A stretch of DNA of 64,000 nt from Aselliscus stoliczkanus (GCA_033961575.1 CM066731.1:78327501-78391500), one strand, 5' to 3'; positions 22,889-35,679 are shown, counted from the first letter of the stretch. Translations and numbers: made by a program. The notes: a model not told the origin generated them from the sequence alone.

Positions 22889-23425
22889 CGAGGTCAGAAA
22901 ATTAAGTTCACGCACTCATCCTGGAAAAAGTGCTACATATCTCATTGCCAAATAACACTACAGTTACCTTCGAAGTACTCCCCTTGGAAAGCTATACACC
23001 AATGCCAGCCCTAGTCCACCCTTCAAAGCAATTTTGTAGAATGGCCATCAGAGCTGTCATCGTATTACCCTTGATGTCCTGAATGGCATCAAAATGTCTT
23101 CTTTTTTAAATCTTTGGGTAAAGAAAGAAGTCATTGGGGGCCAGATCAGGTGAGTAGGGAGGATGTTCCAATAAAGTTTTTCATTGACTGACTACAAATT
23201 CCCTCATATAGAGTGCCATGTGAGCTGGTTCATTGTCGTGATGCAAGAGCCATGAATTGTAGGCAAAAGTTCAGGTCATTTTTGTCTAACTTTTTCACAC
23301 AGTCTTTTCAGCACTTCCAAATAGTAAGCTTGGTTAACTGTTTGTTCAGTTGGTACAAATTCATAATGAATAATCCCTCTGGTATAAAAAAAGGTTAGCA
23401 ACATCACTGCGACAAGTTTGCAAAT
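22889..23425 (-). mobile_element. Tc1/mariner deletion derivative, copy 1
   Basis: Inserted after TA at 22887-22888. The terminal repeat reads AATTAAGTTCACGCACTCAT, matching the terminus of the copy at 24.9 kb. Internally it is the complement of a mariner transposase 3' part: GGTGAGTAGGGAGGATGTTCC near 23150 encodes, on the minus strand, the YSPDLAP-type motif holding the third catalytic Asp. About half of a usual 1.3-kb mariner is missing. The right terminus is degraded, so its end is approximate. Confidence 0.78.
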
Positions 23426-23429
23426 GTAA

Positions 23430-24880
23430 GCTAGTTTTAGATGAGCTTATTATAATGAAGAGCCCATGATATTTGGTCACCTCTATGTCTTAAGTCAGTG
23501 GTCAACATGTACTAGGTATACTAAAATTGTGTTTCCTGAATTGCACTGGGAATATAAGGAATAACAGCATGATTCAGAATAAAGTGCATTTGATTTTCAG
23601 ACTAGGGTATAATCATGCAGTGTCACATAGTTTAGAAAGAGGGAGATAACAAGGACTCATGGAAGTAAAGATAAATGATGCTTTTAAAGCTATGAAGCTT
23701 GTATAGATTTGAGAAATTTTGAACTATACCTTAATGTACAGGAAAAAAATGAAAGCTGATCAGATATTACAATATAATAGAGAAAAAGACATTCCATCCC
23801 TGTTCTCTATGGAAGTTATGGAATTTGACGCAAACTTATGGAAGTTGATGCAGTGAGGCACTTGAGCAAGTACTGATGGAAAATGTTGGATACAGACAGA
23901 GGGAACAGAACAGTAAGGGTTTTAAAAGCTAAGAGATTGATATGGAAAGTGTGAGAACTGAAAAATACAGATTATGTCACTGAATCACTGGGTTAAACAG
24001 ATGGAGGATAAGAAAAACAAACAAACAAAAAAAACAAACAAGCCTGAGATTTCTTAGAACTCTAGATTTGTGTTTAAATTCTTCATAGCAAAAGTCGTTT
24101 TGGTTCTGTGCCTTTTCAAGAAGGAATTCCATCAAGAGTACAGATGTCATCTATAAATATTCTGGGTAAAACTGTCTTAGTTAGCTATTAATCTAGCATA
24201 GTAAATAAATAAATAGTAACTAAATAAATCACAACTTAAATCTGTACCCTTAATTTGCTCATTAAATACAGTTAGATATGCCAATATCTCCTTCTGAACA
24301 CTGTCCTTAATTAAATAAATGAGGCCAGAATGAAGAAGTAAATGCACATAAGCAGGGTCCTTAATGATTGGTTGCCTGGCTTATAAAACATCAACTGCAA
24401 GACAGGAATGAAAATTGACTAACTATAAACGTTTTAATATATTTATTGCAGTGAATCAGGCTTTCTGTCACCCATTCATACACTAGGAAAATATATTGCA
24501 ATTACAAGAAGTGAGTAATAAGGAGCAGGTGACAGGCATGATAAGGAAGTAAAAGATGTGGGTAGAGCTTTGCTGACAAAAGTAAAAAGGGAACAAAGAG
24601 AAAACACAGAGGTAATTTAAATAGGATATCAAATTACTGTTAATACTAAAAAGATTTGGTAATAGAAAATAAAGCCATTTGTGAGAATGCACAGTATAAT
24701 TTTTAATATTATTTTAAAATATTGTGTTAAAATGATTTATAGGAATGTACACATCTAGAAAAAATAAATTAAAATTGTGAAGTTTTTATATTATTATTAA
24801 AGTCATAACCAGTGGTGAAAACATGGCAGCAGCATAATCTTTCTATTCTTCTTTCGCTTCCTTGACAATAAAATAAGTGA
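23430..24880. other. Intergenic sequence between the two mariner relics
   Basis: AT-rich, no gene or confidently named repeat. 24004-24044 is a short A-rich CAAA tract. 23860-23990 resembles ancient interspersed repeats, but I could not place it. Confidence 0.45.
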
Positions 24881-24882
24881 GA

Positions 24883-24912
24883 TGATAGCTAGATAGATGA
24901 TAGATAGATGAT
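24883..24912. repeat. GATA-rich simple repeat (left of mariner)
   Basis: GATGATAGCTAGATAGATGA continues on the other side of the mariner at 25481, showing that the transposon landed in the array at a TA. Confidence 0.8.
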
Positions 24913-24913
24913 A

Positions 24914-25479
24914 CAAGGACAGACAATTAAGTTCATGAACTTGTTGCAAAAATGTTGCCAACTTTTTTTGATATCAGAGGGATTATTGATTATGAATTTG
25001 TACCAACTGTAAAAACAGTTAACCAAGTTTACTATTTGGAAGTGTTGAAGGCTGCATGAAAAAGTTAGATGACCTGAACTTTTCACCAATAATTCATGGC
25101 TCTTGCATCACGATAATGCACCAGCTCACATGGCACTGTATGTGGGGAGTTTTTAGCCAGTAAACAAATAACTGTATTGGAACACCCTCCCTACTCACCT
25201 GACCTGGCCCCCAATAACTTCTTTCTTTACCCAAAGATAAACAAAATATTGAAAGGAAGACATTTTGATGAAATTGAGGACATCAAGCATAATATGACAA
25301 CAGCTCTGATGGCCATTCCAGAAAAAGGGTTCCAAAATTGCTTTGAAGGATGGACTAGGCACTGAAATCCATGCATAGCTTTGCAGGGGGAGAACTTTGA
25401 AGGTGACTGTACTGATATTCAGCAATGAGTTATGTAGCAGTTTTTCTAGGATGAGTTTGTGAACTTAATTGTCCAACCT
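24914..25479 (+). mobile_element. Tc1/mariner deletion derivative, copy 2
   Basis: Both termini are present: left GACAATTAAGTTCATGAACTT, right (reverse complement) GACAATTAAGTTCACAAACTC, each bordered by TA. The element sits inside a GATA repeat. The transposase reading frame 25177-25365 has PPYSPDLAPNNFFLYPK, the mariner DD34D third-Asp region, followed by GRHFDEIEDIK. The N-terminal DNA-binding domain and first catalytic region are deleted, so it is non-autonomous and inactive. It lies in inverted orientation to copy 1, 1.5 kb away. Confidence 0.88.
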
Positions 25480-25480
25480 T

Positions 25481-25487
25481 ATAGATA

Positions 25488-25540
<53 letters not shown>
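25481..25540. repeat. (GATA) to (GA)n microsatellite
   Basis: ATAGATAGATGAGAGAGAGA and on: about 24 GA dinucleotides, purine-rich on the plus strand and potentially polymorphic. Confidence 0.95.
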
Positions 25541-25544
<4 letters not shown>

Positions 25545-25837
25545 AAAAACAATACCCATCCTATTTTCAATGAAAAACTGAAGAGTTAAAAGTTCTGTAA
25601 ATCCTTGTATTAGTGGAAGACACAAATGAGAAAAATGAAAAACAGGAAAACTAAGGGGACTCAGTAATTACAGATTTTAAAACCTGTCATAAAAATCCTA
25701 AATGTATGGTTCAAACTGAAATAAAACATCTATAGCTCACACTTAAAATAACTGGAACTAGGGCAGGAATTAGCCATATATAAATCAATCAGAAGCCGCA
25801 ATGGGCAAGTTGAGGGAAGGGGAACATTAGAAGGGCC

Positions 25838-26122
25838 ATGCAATTTCACTCATATGTGGGATATAAAACTAAAAGCAACAAATGAATAAGACAAACAAAG
25901 AAACAAACACTCATAAATAAAGACAATAGTTTAGTGGTCACCAGAACGTAAGAAGTGTGATAGAAGAGGATAAAAGGGGTTAAATATATAGTGATGGAAG
26001 GACAACTGACTCTAGGTGGTGAACACACAATGCAATATATAGATGATGTATTATAGAATTGTACACTCGAAACCTATGTAATTTTACTAACCATTGTCAC
26101 CACAATAAATTTAATAAAACAA
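25838..26122 (+). mobile_element. L1 3'UTR, 5'-truncated, with A-rich tail
   Basis: TTTCACTCATATGTGGGATA through ATATATAGTGATGGAAGGAC, then TATAGATGATGTATTATAGA and a tail ATAAATTTAATAAAACAAA. This is the sense L1 3' end seen in reverse at 12.9 and 20.2 kb and sense at 46.6 kb. Possible imperfect target duplication AGAAGGGCCAT / AGAGGGGTCAT. Confidence 0.82.
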
Positions 26123-26930
26123 AGAGGGGTCATATTGACTATCTAGGACCAAGAAGCACTTATCACAAAGTTTCAGCAAAAATACATTGAGGCTGGGGGA
26201 TTTACTTGAAGTGTATTGGCTATGTCTCTTATTTGCAGTGGCCAGTGATTGGACTGATGAGTGCAGGACTGGTGGCAGAAACACTCTGGGATGTAGTATT
26301 ACACAGTATGAACTTACTCAAGCAATCTCACAGGGGAACTATGTTGGCAAGAAGCTGTCTGCTCTTAGGTAGCAGAGAGAAAGATCTAGGGCTGTGAGAC
26401 CCATGTGGGTACCCACACCTTCCCGAATTATGAAACCAGCTGCAGACAGCTAATAATGGAAAATCCAACTGAGTAAAAAAGAAGTCACTTAAAGAAAGTT
26501 TGCAAAGAATTAACACAAAGATATTATATGAAAAATTGTAAAAGCATTGCAAAATTAACCAAAAGATGAACGCTAATCAAGAAAAAAATTCTACAAACAC
26601 AAAATATTCAATTAATCCATTATCTGTCTCTGACAGACCACAAAGAATGAGTGAAAGAACAAAGAGAAGTGATGACAAGACAAAATGAGGAATTGGGCTG
26701 TGACAGAAGAGAGGAAATTAGTAGAAGGGAAAATTATGACAGAAAAGAAAAGAAAATGAAGATTCATGAAGAGAACATATACATGTAAACAAAAGAAAAG
26801 ATTTAGAAAAATAAAAATAACAATAAAATAAGTCAAGAATATATTTTCTATCTATCTAATATATATGACAGAAAATTTAAAAATCCAAAATAAGAATAAT
26901 TGAATACACAAAGGAAAATAACAATACATA
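26123..26930. other. Intergenic sequence, nothing firmly recognised
   Basis: About 26130-26420 is less AT-rich and has several short frames without recognisable motifs. 26480-26930 is A-rich and might already belong to the old L1 that follows. Confidence 0.4.
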
Positions 26931-28289
26931 CATGAAAAAAATGAGGGAAGATACATGTTAAAAAGGAAACAGAATCTCTAATTATTTGCAGATAAAGTAA
27001 TTTAGAGTACATAGTATATTAAAAAAAGTTATATTATTTAAACTAATGAGCATTTAGCAATTTAGATAAATAAAAATCAAAGCATAAAAATTAATTTTAT
27101 TGTCATACATCAGTTCTTATAAGTTAGATAATAAAATGTCGTGTGTGTGTATGACTTTTAATAGCATAAATTGTCAAGTACTCATTAATATGTCCCATTA
27201 AAAACAGCAATACTACTGAGAGAAATATGAGCAAGAGTGAATATCAAATATTAATTATCACCTAAATAAATAAACACATTGTTGGTAGATTGCATTAATC
27301 AAAAGCAATCAGGCTGGCCGAGTGGAGCGGTGGTTAAGCGCTGGCTTGGGGAGCCAGCGGCCCTGGTTCGGTCCTACATATGAGGGCCAGTGACACTGCC
27401 CTCAAAAAAAAAAAGCAATCATTTCTATAAAGTTCATTAATTAGATGAGGTTCTTATGAAAACATAAAGATTTTTTATTGATGTGTGTATACATATCTGT
27501 GGAGCAGATTCTGCATTTTATATGGAAATTTAAAAAATCAAAATTGACATGATCTTTAGAATAATAAAATAGAAAAATTGCTCTATGAAATATTGACATT
27601 CATAAAAAATGACATAGTAATTAAGAGAGAGTAAATTGGCATGAGAACAAACAAATTGACCAATGAAACAGACTGAAGAGCCTTGAATAGACATATATAA
27701 ATAAATAATTGATATATGCAGAAGTGGCATTTTGGAGCAATCAGTGGAATAATTTTGTGGGTTTTTTTTTCCCTTGCATAAATTATAATGAGGAAACCAA
27801 ATATCTCTACTTTTTAATAAAATGAATTTTGATTCTTTCTTCTTACAATGCATAAAAACTAACTTCAGTTGGATTATGGACTCAACTTTGAAAAGGGCAA
27901 TCACAAAATTTTTAGAAAACAACAAAGGAGAATACCTATATGATCTTAGACAGAAAAAGAATATTTTAAACAAAGCTAACCCCTAAACCTAAATGAAAGA
28001 TGATTAAATTATACTGCAACACAAATGAGAGTTTGGTTGACAAAAGATCAAAAAGAGTGTGAAAATAATAAAATAAAAAATAGAGAGAGAAATCTGCTTG
28101 GATAAAGACATAAAATGGCATCAATTGACATTTGCTAAAGGGAAAAGTCCCTTTATGACTCAATTAAATTAGACAATAACCATAAGACAAAGTGTTCAGC
28201 CACATTAATAATAAGAGAAATAAAAATTTAAATCACAAGGAATATCAGTACAGATTGTCACAAATATTTTATAAATAAAAAATAAAATA
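26930..28289 (+). mobile_element. Old L1 (ORF2 RT to C-terminal part), left half
   Basis: ACAGAATCTCTAATTATTTG CAGATAAAGT is a degraded L1 RT segment (the FADD region), and 27820-28260 follows the L1 C-terminal coding order (GATTATGGACTCAACTTTGA, CACATTAATAATAAGAGAAA). Multiple stops. It is split by a SINE at 27.3 kb and by the younger L1 at 28.29 kb, and resumes at 37.74 kb. Confidence 0.7.
27312..27410 (+). mobile_element. Short tRNA-derived SINE (type A), copy 2
   Basis: GGCTGGCCGAGTGGAGCGGT ... GAGGGCCAGTGACACTGCCC TC then an A tail. Target duplication AAAAGCAATCA at 27301-27311 and 27411-27421. Inserted in the old L1. Confidence 0.95.
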
Positions 28290-28984
28290 GAGGCGAAACT
28301 AAGATGGCAGAATAGAGAGGCACTGTGCCAACTTCCTCCCAGGATCACACCAAAATTACAAATAACTCATACAACATTCAACCTCGGAATTCATCTGAAC
28401 AAAAGATGAACAGAACCTCTAAACAAAGGATTTAAAGAAGAGGCCACTTCGAGACTGATAGGAGGGGTGGAGCCATGAGGCAGGCTGACTCCAGGCCCAC
28501 TACAAGAGGGCAAAGCCTGCAAGGGATACCCCAGTGGCAGAGAGGCTTCTCCTGTTGGGGAAAGGACCCTCCCTCCCCAAGCCGAGCTCCCCAGCCCAGG
28601 GTTACTTTGCCAGGAAGAGGAGTTCCACAATAGCTGGCAGTAGAAATTAGTGAGGGCTCCCTTTGCTCTACTTGGTAAGGCGGAGGGTGTCCAGAGAACC
28701 AGTCGCCATCCTGTGGAACCAGCACATGGACTCGCTTGCTGGTGAGCACTCAACTGGTCCCTGGTGGAGCGAGTGGCTCTGTGACCAGGGGCCCAATAGC
28801 CTGTGGGGAATGGCTGAACTGAGTACCTTTAGTGTGGGAGCTGGAGGTTTTGGGACCCTTGTTCCCCCTGTGTGGAGCTTGCACATGAGTAGTGTACAGG
28901 AGGGTGCCATATTTTCAGGGATGGGCCCTGCCACAGAGAGTCAGGTTAGGGACCTCATTGGTCTGGTGGAATCAGTGCAGGAGT

Positions 28985-28985
<1 letters not shown>

Positions 28986-29028
<43 letters not shown>
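28986..29028. repeat. (GT)n microsatellite inside L1 5'UTR
   Basis: About 21 uninterrupted GT units. In the L1 copy at 44.1 kb the corresponding place has only a short CA/GT run, so the tract expanded after insertion. Confidence 0.95.
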
Positions 29029-29030
<2 letters not shown>

Positions 29031-29606
29031 ATGCTGCCTTGGGTACCCACTCTATACATTGTGTGTACAGAGTTGCCAGGGTGGCACCTGGCTGTCATGA
29101 TGCCCTACATGACCTGAGGGCTGCAGACTGGGACAGGATGAGACTGGGAACTTTCCTGGGAGTGTTGGGTCGGGAGCTATGTGCCTGTGTGATCTGGCCA
29201 GGGCATTCATGGTGCGTTTATGAAGGCTAGTTGCTGGTGTAGGAGCGCATGCTGCTCTGATTTGGTGGGGACCGCTGACCACACCCCATTGATGCCCTGG
29301 GGGCCTGCCCTGCCCACCTAGAGCATTATTGCTGGGGGCACCCTGAGCCCCTGGTGCCTGGCCCCACCTCCACAGGTCCCAGAGGGTTTTTGCATCAGGA
29401 GACAGCCCGCAGCATCCTATGACGATTTTTGATTGTGACCACGACCCCAGAGCACATGTTAGCTAATTACAGAAAGCTCACTGTGAGCCTGAGAGGGAGG
29501 ACAGAGCATGATGCATCGGGCCTTTCCCCCAGCAGAGCTGGTGCAGAGTCAGCCAGACACTCTTCATTGTTGAGCAAGTGGTCTGCAGATTAAAGTGTGC
29601 GGGAGC

Positions 29607-29760
29607 CTTTTTATTTATTTCTCTCTCTTTTTCCTTTGTTTTCCTTTTCTTTTCTTTTTTTCCCTTTTTTAAACTATTCTCTATCTTTTCTTTCTCTTTC
29701 ATCTTTTTTTTCCTTTTTCTTCTTTTCTTTCATCTGTTTTCTTTTTGTTGTGGTGGTTTC
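29607..29760. repeat. Polypyrimidine (T/C-rich) tract
   Basis: 150 bp with very few purines on the plus strand, inside the L1 5'UTR. It yields Phe/Ser-rich open frames that are not genes. Such tracts can form triplex DNA; that is general knowledge, not shown here. Confidence 0.85.
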
Positions 29761-31140
29761 TCCAGCTTGTTTGTCTGGTTATTGTTTTGGTTACTGTTTT
29801 CCTGTCTTGTTCTCCTGTTTCTGTTTGTGTTTTTGTCTCTTTTATATATATTTGTTTCTCCTGTCTGATCATTGTTTATCGTATTTTTGTGGGCATGTAT
29901 TTGTTGGGTTGCCTTGCATTGTTTTTCTTTCATAAAGTGGACATGGGCCTAACACTGGTCCAGGAGCTGAGACTACACTGAATTTGTAGAAACCACTGAC
30001 CACAGCCTGTACATATCTGTAAGATCACCTTGCCCACCTACAGCTACATTGTCAGTGGCACTCGGCATGCCTGGGTAACTGGCCTAACCCTCACAATCTG
30101 TGGAAAAGATGTTTTACAACAAAAAGTGGTCCACAAAGCTCTGGGATCATCTTGGTGGTGTTCAGTGACCACAAAACTACACCACAGCCACTCAGGAGCA
30201 GCTTTCATGTATTTGTGAGTGTGAAGTGGAGTCTGGCTGTAGTGCCCTTGGGATGCTATAAAAAGACATCACAGGCCAGGTATTAGCATAAGACCTAAGT
30301 CTGCATTCATGTCTTAAAAACTACCAATCATGCCTTGTAACTCACTTGAACTCCATCCTGCCCAGCTAGTGCCACACCACTCAGAGCACCCTCAACACCA
30401 GGTCAAATAGCCAGACACATGCTCCTAAAGAGCCTATTTCAATAGTTGTGCCTTACAAGCATCTGACAGGTGACAACAGGCCTAGTGGGGAATGGGCCTT
30501 ATGCTAAATTGCCTCAGGACCAATATGGGTGGCATCCAGCTTCAGATCTCACAGAGACCATCCCCACATGACCCCAGATGCAGCATAGGCAGCAGCCAAC
30601 CACATACAGCCCTGAGGCATGTACCTAGTAGCTATGGGCTGGTAACAAACAATGCTGAAACAGCTCTGAGTGGGGGCCCTACCCAAGAGACACCAGAACA
30701 GAGGCCAGTGTTAAACCAAATCACAATACTACCTGGTAGAACCTACAGTGGCACTCTCTAAGAAATTTTCCACAGGCACAAGAGCCCAGAGCAGACAAGC
30801 ATCCTCTGAGGGACTCAACCTCCACACAGCAGCTCATACACTGTACACAGAGCTAATTCTCCTGACTAATCAGCCTGAGGGTCCATACCACCCTCTGACA
30901 AGCCAAAAGCAATTAAAGAGCAACTTCAACAATGACTCCTATGGAACACACAGAACAGGAGAACAGGGGGACTGTGCAATCCAAATATAAAGGATACATA
31001 CTATATAAGATTGCCCAGCAATGATTGAGAAACATAGGTGATCTATCTAACACATCAAAGCAATCACAGAGCAACAGCCAGAATGGGGAAACAAAGAAAC
31101 ATGTCGCAAATAAAAGATCAGATGTAACCTCTAGCTAGAA

Positions 31141-31982
31141 ATGGAACTAAATGAAACAGAGGGATCCAACCTATCAGAGACAGAGTTTAGAACACTGATG
31201 ATAAGAATGTTTAAGTAACTTAGTGAGGACATAAGGAAGGATAGATAAAACATAAAAAACAACCAGTAAAAACTAAAGAATACAATAACTAACATGAAGA
31301 ACACACTCGAAGGGATTACCATTGATTACATGAAGCAGAGGATCAGATCAGTAATTTAGAAGACAAAAATAGCAGAAATCACCCAATCAGAACAACAAAA
31401 AGAAAATAGAATAAAAAACAATGAAAATAGTTTAAGAGAACTGTGTGACATCAAGCACAACAACAAACACATCATAGGACTACCAGAATGAGACGAGAAG
31501 GAGCTCAGGATCGAGAACATATTTGAAAAAATAATGACTGAACGCTTCCCTATTCCAGTGAAGGAAATTGACATACAAGCCCAGGAATTGCAGACAGTTC
31601 CAAACAAGCTGAACCCAAACAGGTCCACACCAAGACACATCATAGTTAAAATGGCAAAGGTTAAAGACAGAGACAGAATCCTGAAAGCAACAAGAGAAAG
31701 ACAGCAGGTTACATACAAAGGAACTCCTATAAGACTAACAACTGACTTTTCTACAGAAACTCTGCAGGTCAAAAGGGAGTGGCAGGAAATATTCAAAGGG
31801 ATAAAAATAAAGGCTTACAACCAATATTACTCTACCCAGCAAGGCTATCACTTAAAATTGAAGGAGAGATAAAGAGCTTCTCAGAAAAGAATAAGCAAAA
31901 GGAATTCATTGCCACCAAATCAACATTGCAGGAAATGTTAAAAGGGCTTTTTTTAAACAGAAGAAAGAGGCAAACAAAATAA
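31141..31982 (+). pseudogene. L1 ORF1 pseudogene
   Basis: Starts at ATGGAACTAAATGAAACAGA, like the corresponding start in the 43.7-kb copy. The coiled-coil part is interrupted early (in-frame TAA near 31215). The clearest block, 31534-31872, contains RHIIVKMAKVKDRDRILKAT followed by TYKGTPIRLTTDFS, the RRM and C-terminal domain of the ORF1 RNA-binding protein. A frame shift around 31790-31870 continues the C-terminus to RKRQTK. The intact protein would package L1 RNA; this copy cannot make it. Confidence 0.9.
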
Positions 31983-34900
31983 TAAAGGAGGACCAAAAAT
32001 ACAAATAACAAAATGCCAATAAATATGTACCTATCAACAATCACTTTAACTGTGAATGGGCTAAATGGTCCAAACAAAAGACACAGAGTGGCTGAATGGA
32101 TAAGAAAACTGGACCCATGTTTATGCTGTTTACAAGAAACCCATCTCAGAGCAAAAGATACACACAGGCTGAAAGTAAAGGGATGGAATAACATATTTCA
32201 CTCAAATGGAAACAAGAAAAATCCGGAGTGGCAATACTTATTTCAGACAAAACAGACTTTAAATGAAAACTACACTAAAAGACAAAGAAGGGCACTACAT
32301 AACAATAAACAGATCGATCCAACAATAGGACATAACCCTAGTAAACGTTTATGCACCCAAACATATTAGCTCCTGAATATATAAAACTGTTCATGACCAA
32401 CATAAAATCGGAGATCAACAGTGGCTCTATTACGGTAGGGGACTTCAACACCCATTGTCACCAATAGACAGATCCTCCAGACAGAAAATCAACACAGAAA
32501 TAGTGGTCTTAAATGACACTTTAGACCAGTTGGATTTAACCAATATTGTTAGACCATCTCACCCCACAGTAACAGAATATACATTCTTCTTAAGTGCACA
32601 TGGCACATTATCCAAGACAGACAATGTGTTAGGCTACAAAACAAGTCTCAATAAATTTAAGATTGAAATCATATCAAGAATCTTCTCCAACCTCAATGCT
32701 ATGTAACTAGAAATCAATTATGAAAAGAAATCCAGAAAACACACAAATATATGGAGGCTCAATAACATGTTACTAAATAGAGTGTGGGCCAACAACGAGA
32801 TCAAGGAAGAAATTAAAAGATACCTCGAGACAAATGAAATAAAACACAAAACAACCCCAAATGTATGAAATGCAGCAAAATCAGTCCTAAGAAGAAAATT
32901 TATAGCAATGCAGCCTATCTAAACAAACAAGAAAAATCTCAAATCAAGGCTATCTTTACACCTAACGAAACTGGAAAAAGAACAGCAAAACAAGCCCAAA
33001 GGAAGTACAAGGAATGAAATGATCAAGATCAGGGAAGAAATAAATGAAATAGAGACAAAATTTCAATTCAAAACATCAATGAAAGCAAGAGTTCCTTTTT
33101 GAAAGAATAAACAAAATCAACAAACAATTAGCTAGACTTACAAAGAAAAAGAGAGGTTCCAAATTAATAAAACCAGAAATAAAAGAGGAGAAGTGACAAC
33201 GGATACCACAGAAATACAGAAAATTTTAAGAAAATAGTATGAGCAATATATGACAACAAATTAGACAACCCAGCAGAAATGGATAAATTTCTGAAAGCAC
33301 TCAATCTTCCAAGTCTGAATCAAGGACAAACAGAAACACTGAACAGAGTGATTACTACCAAAGAAATTGAATCAATAATCAACAAGATTCCAACAAACAA
33401 AAGTCCCGGACCAGATGAATCTTATGAAACATTCAAAAGACAATTAACACCTGTCCTCAAACTATTCCATAAAATATGGAAGGAGGTGAGGCTCCCAAGC
33501 ACATTTTATGACGCCACTATTTCTCTGATCCCCAACTCATAGAAAGACATTACAAAAAAAGAATACTACAGGCTGATATCCCTAATGAATATAGATGCAA
33601 AAAGTCCTCACAAAATACTAGCAAACTGGATTAAGCAACAAATAAAAAGATCATACACCATGATCAAGTGGGATTCATTCCTGGTATGCAAGATTGGTTC
33701 AATATCTGCAAATCAATTAATGTAATACACCACATTAGCAAAGTGAAAAATGAAGATCATATGATCATATCAATGGATGCAGAAAAAGGATTCGACAAAA
33801 TGCAGCAGCCATTTATGATAAAAACTCTTAGCAAAGTGGGGATAGAGGGATCATATCTTAACATAATAAAGGCCATATATGATAAGCCCACAGCTAACAT
33901 TAGACTCATTGGGGAAAAGACTAAATCTTTTCCCTTCCCTTAAATCAGGAACAAGACAAAGCTTCCCACTTTCACCACTTCTATTCATGATAATTCTGGA
34001 AGTTCTAGCCACAGCAATCAGACAAGAAAATGAATTAAAAGGCATCCACATTAGAAAGGAGGAGAAATTGTCATTATATGCAGATGACATGATACTATAT
34101 ATAGAGAGAGAATCCCAAAGACTCCACCAAAAATACTATTACAACTTCTGAATGAATTTAGTAAAGTAGCAGGATACAAATTAACATTCAGAAATCAGTT
34201 ACATTTGTATACACCATTAATAAACTATCAGAAGAAGAAATCAAGAAATATATCCCATTTACAATTGCTTCTAAAACAATAAAACACTTGGAATAAATTG
34301 AACTAAAGAAGCAAAAGACCTGTACTCAGAAATTTATAAGACACCGAAGAGAAGAATCAAAGAGGATACAAATAAATGGAAATACATACCATGTTCATGG
34401 ATAGAAAGAATTAATATAGTTAAAATGTCAATACTACATGAGGCAATACATAGATTCAATGCAATTCCTATCAAACTACCAATGACATTTTCCTCAGAAA
34501 TAGAACATATAATCCTAAAATGTATATAGATAAAATACCCCAAATAGCCACAGCAATCTTGAGAAATAAAAATAAAGTGGGAGATATCACGCTATCCAAC
34601 ATCAAATCATACTACAAGGCTATAAAAATCAAACCAGTAATGGTACAGGCATAAAAATAGACAAATATATCCATGGAACAAAATAAAGTGTCCAGAAATA
34701 AATCCATTTATATATGGTCACTTAATCTATGACAAGAGAAGCAAGAATTTACATTGGGTTAAAGATAGTCTATTTAATACATGGTGCTGGGAAAATTGGA
34801 CTGACGCATGCAAAATACTGAAATAAGACCGCTTCCTTACACCATATATGAGAACAAATTCAAAATGAATTAAAGACTTACATGTAAAACTGGAAATCAT

Positions 34901-35679
34901 GAAACTCTTAAAAGAAAATATAGGCAGTAAATTTACAGACATTACCATCGGTAATATTTTTACTGATATATCCCCTAAGGCAAGGGAAGTAAAAACAACA
35001 ACAAAAAAAACCACATATGGGATTACATCAAATTTAAAAGTTTTTTTCACAGCAAAAGAAATCATCAAGAAAACAAAAAGGAAGCCTACTGAATGGGAGA
35101 AGATATTTGCCAACGATATATCTGATAAGGGGTTAATATCCAAAATTCATAAAACACATTCAACTCAACACCCAAAAAACAAACAACCCAATTAAAATAT
35201 GGGCAGAGGATATGAAGAGACATTGCTCTAAAAAGGTCATACAGATGGCAAACAAGCATATGAAAAAAAGTTCAACCTCACCAATCATTAGAGAAATGCA
35301 AATAAAAACCACAATAAGATACCACCTCACTGCGATCAGAATGGCTCTCATCAATAAATCAACAAACAGCAAGTACCGGTGAGGTTGTGGAGAAAAGAGA
35401 ACCCTGGTGTACTGTGGGTGGGACTGCAGATTGGTGCAGCAACTATGGAAATCAATACAGAGGTATTTCAAAAATCTGGAAATGTAACTGTTGAGTTATT
35501 AGAAAATTCATGAGGCATGTTTGCAACAGATGGCACTAGTTCAGTTTTGGAAGTACTAGAGTCATTCCCATCTATGTTATTGCTATGTCATTTAACAGCA
35601 GACAGTTCTAGCTTCATTCTGAAAAAAATTGAGAAATTTGGTTGAGTTTTAGAGATTTTACAACAAGTTGAAGATGGAA

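Larger units (their letters stand above)
28290..31110 (+). promoter_or_regulatory. L1 5'UTR (internal promoter region)
   Basis: GC-rich compared with the rest of the window, especially 28440-29560, and containing a (GT)n tract at 28986-29028 and a pyrimidine-rich tract at 29607-29740. L1 5'UTRs carry an internal Pol II promoter; whether this one was active cannot be told. Frames of up to 145 codons on both strands here are by-products of the base composition. The block 29206-31037 has no counterpart in the L1 at 41.7-44.8 kb. Confidence 0.8.

Noticed and set aside
28391..29282. GC-rich, frame-rich block resembling a CpG-island promoter with first exon
   Set aside because: It is the L1 5'UTR: it has a collinear copy at 43.8-44.8 kb and precedes ORF1 and ORF2.
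29578..29935. Phe/Ser-rich 96- and 112-codon frames that look like membrane proteins
   Set aside because: Product of the polypyrimidine tract in the L1 5'UTR; no initiation or conservation evidence.
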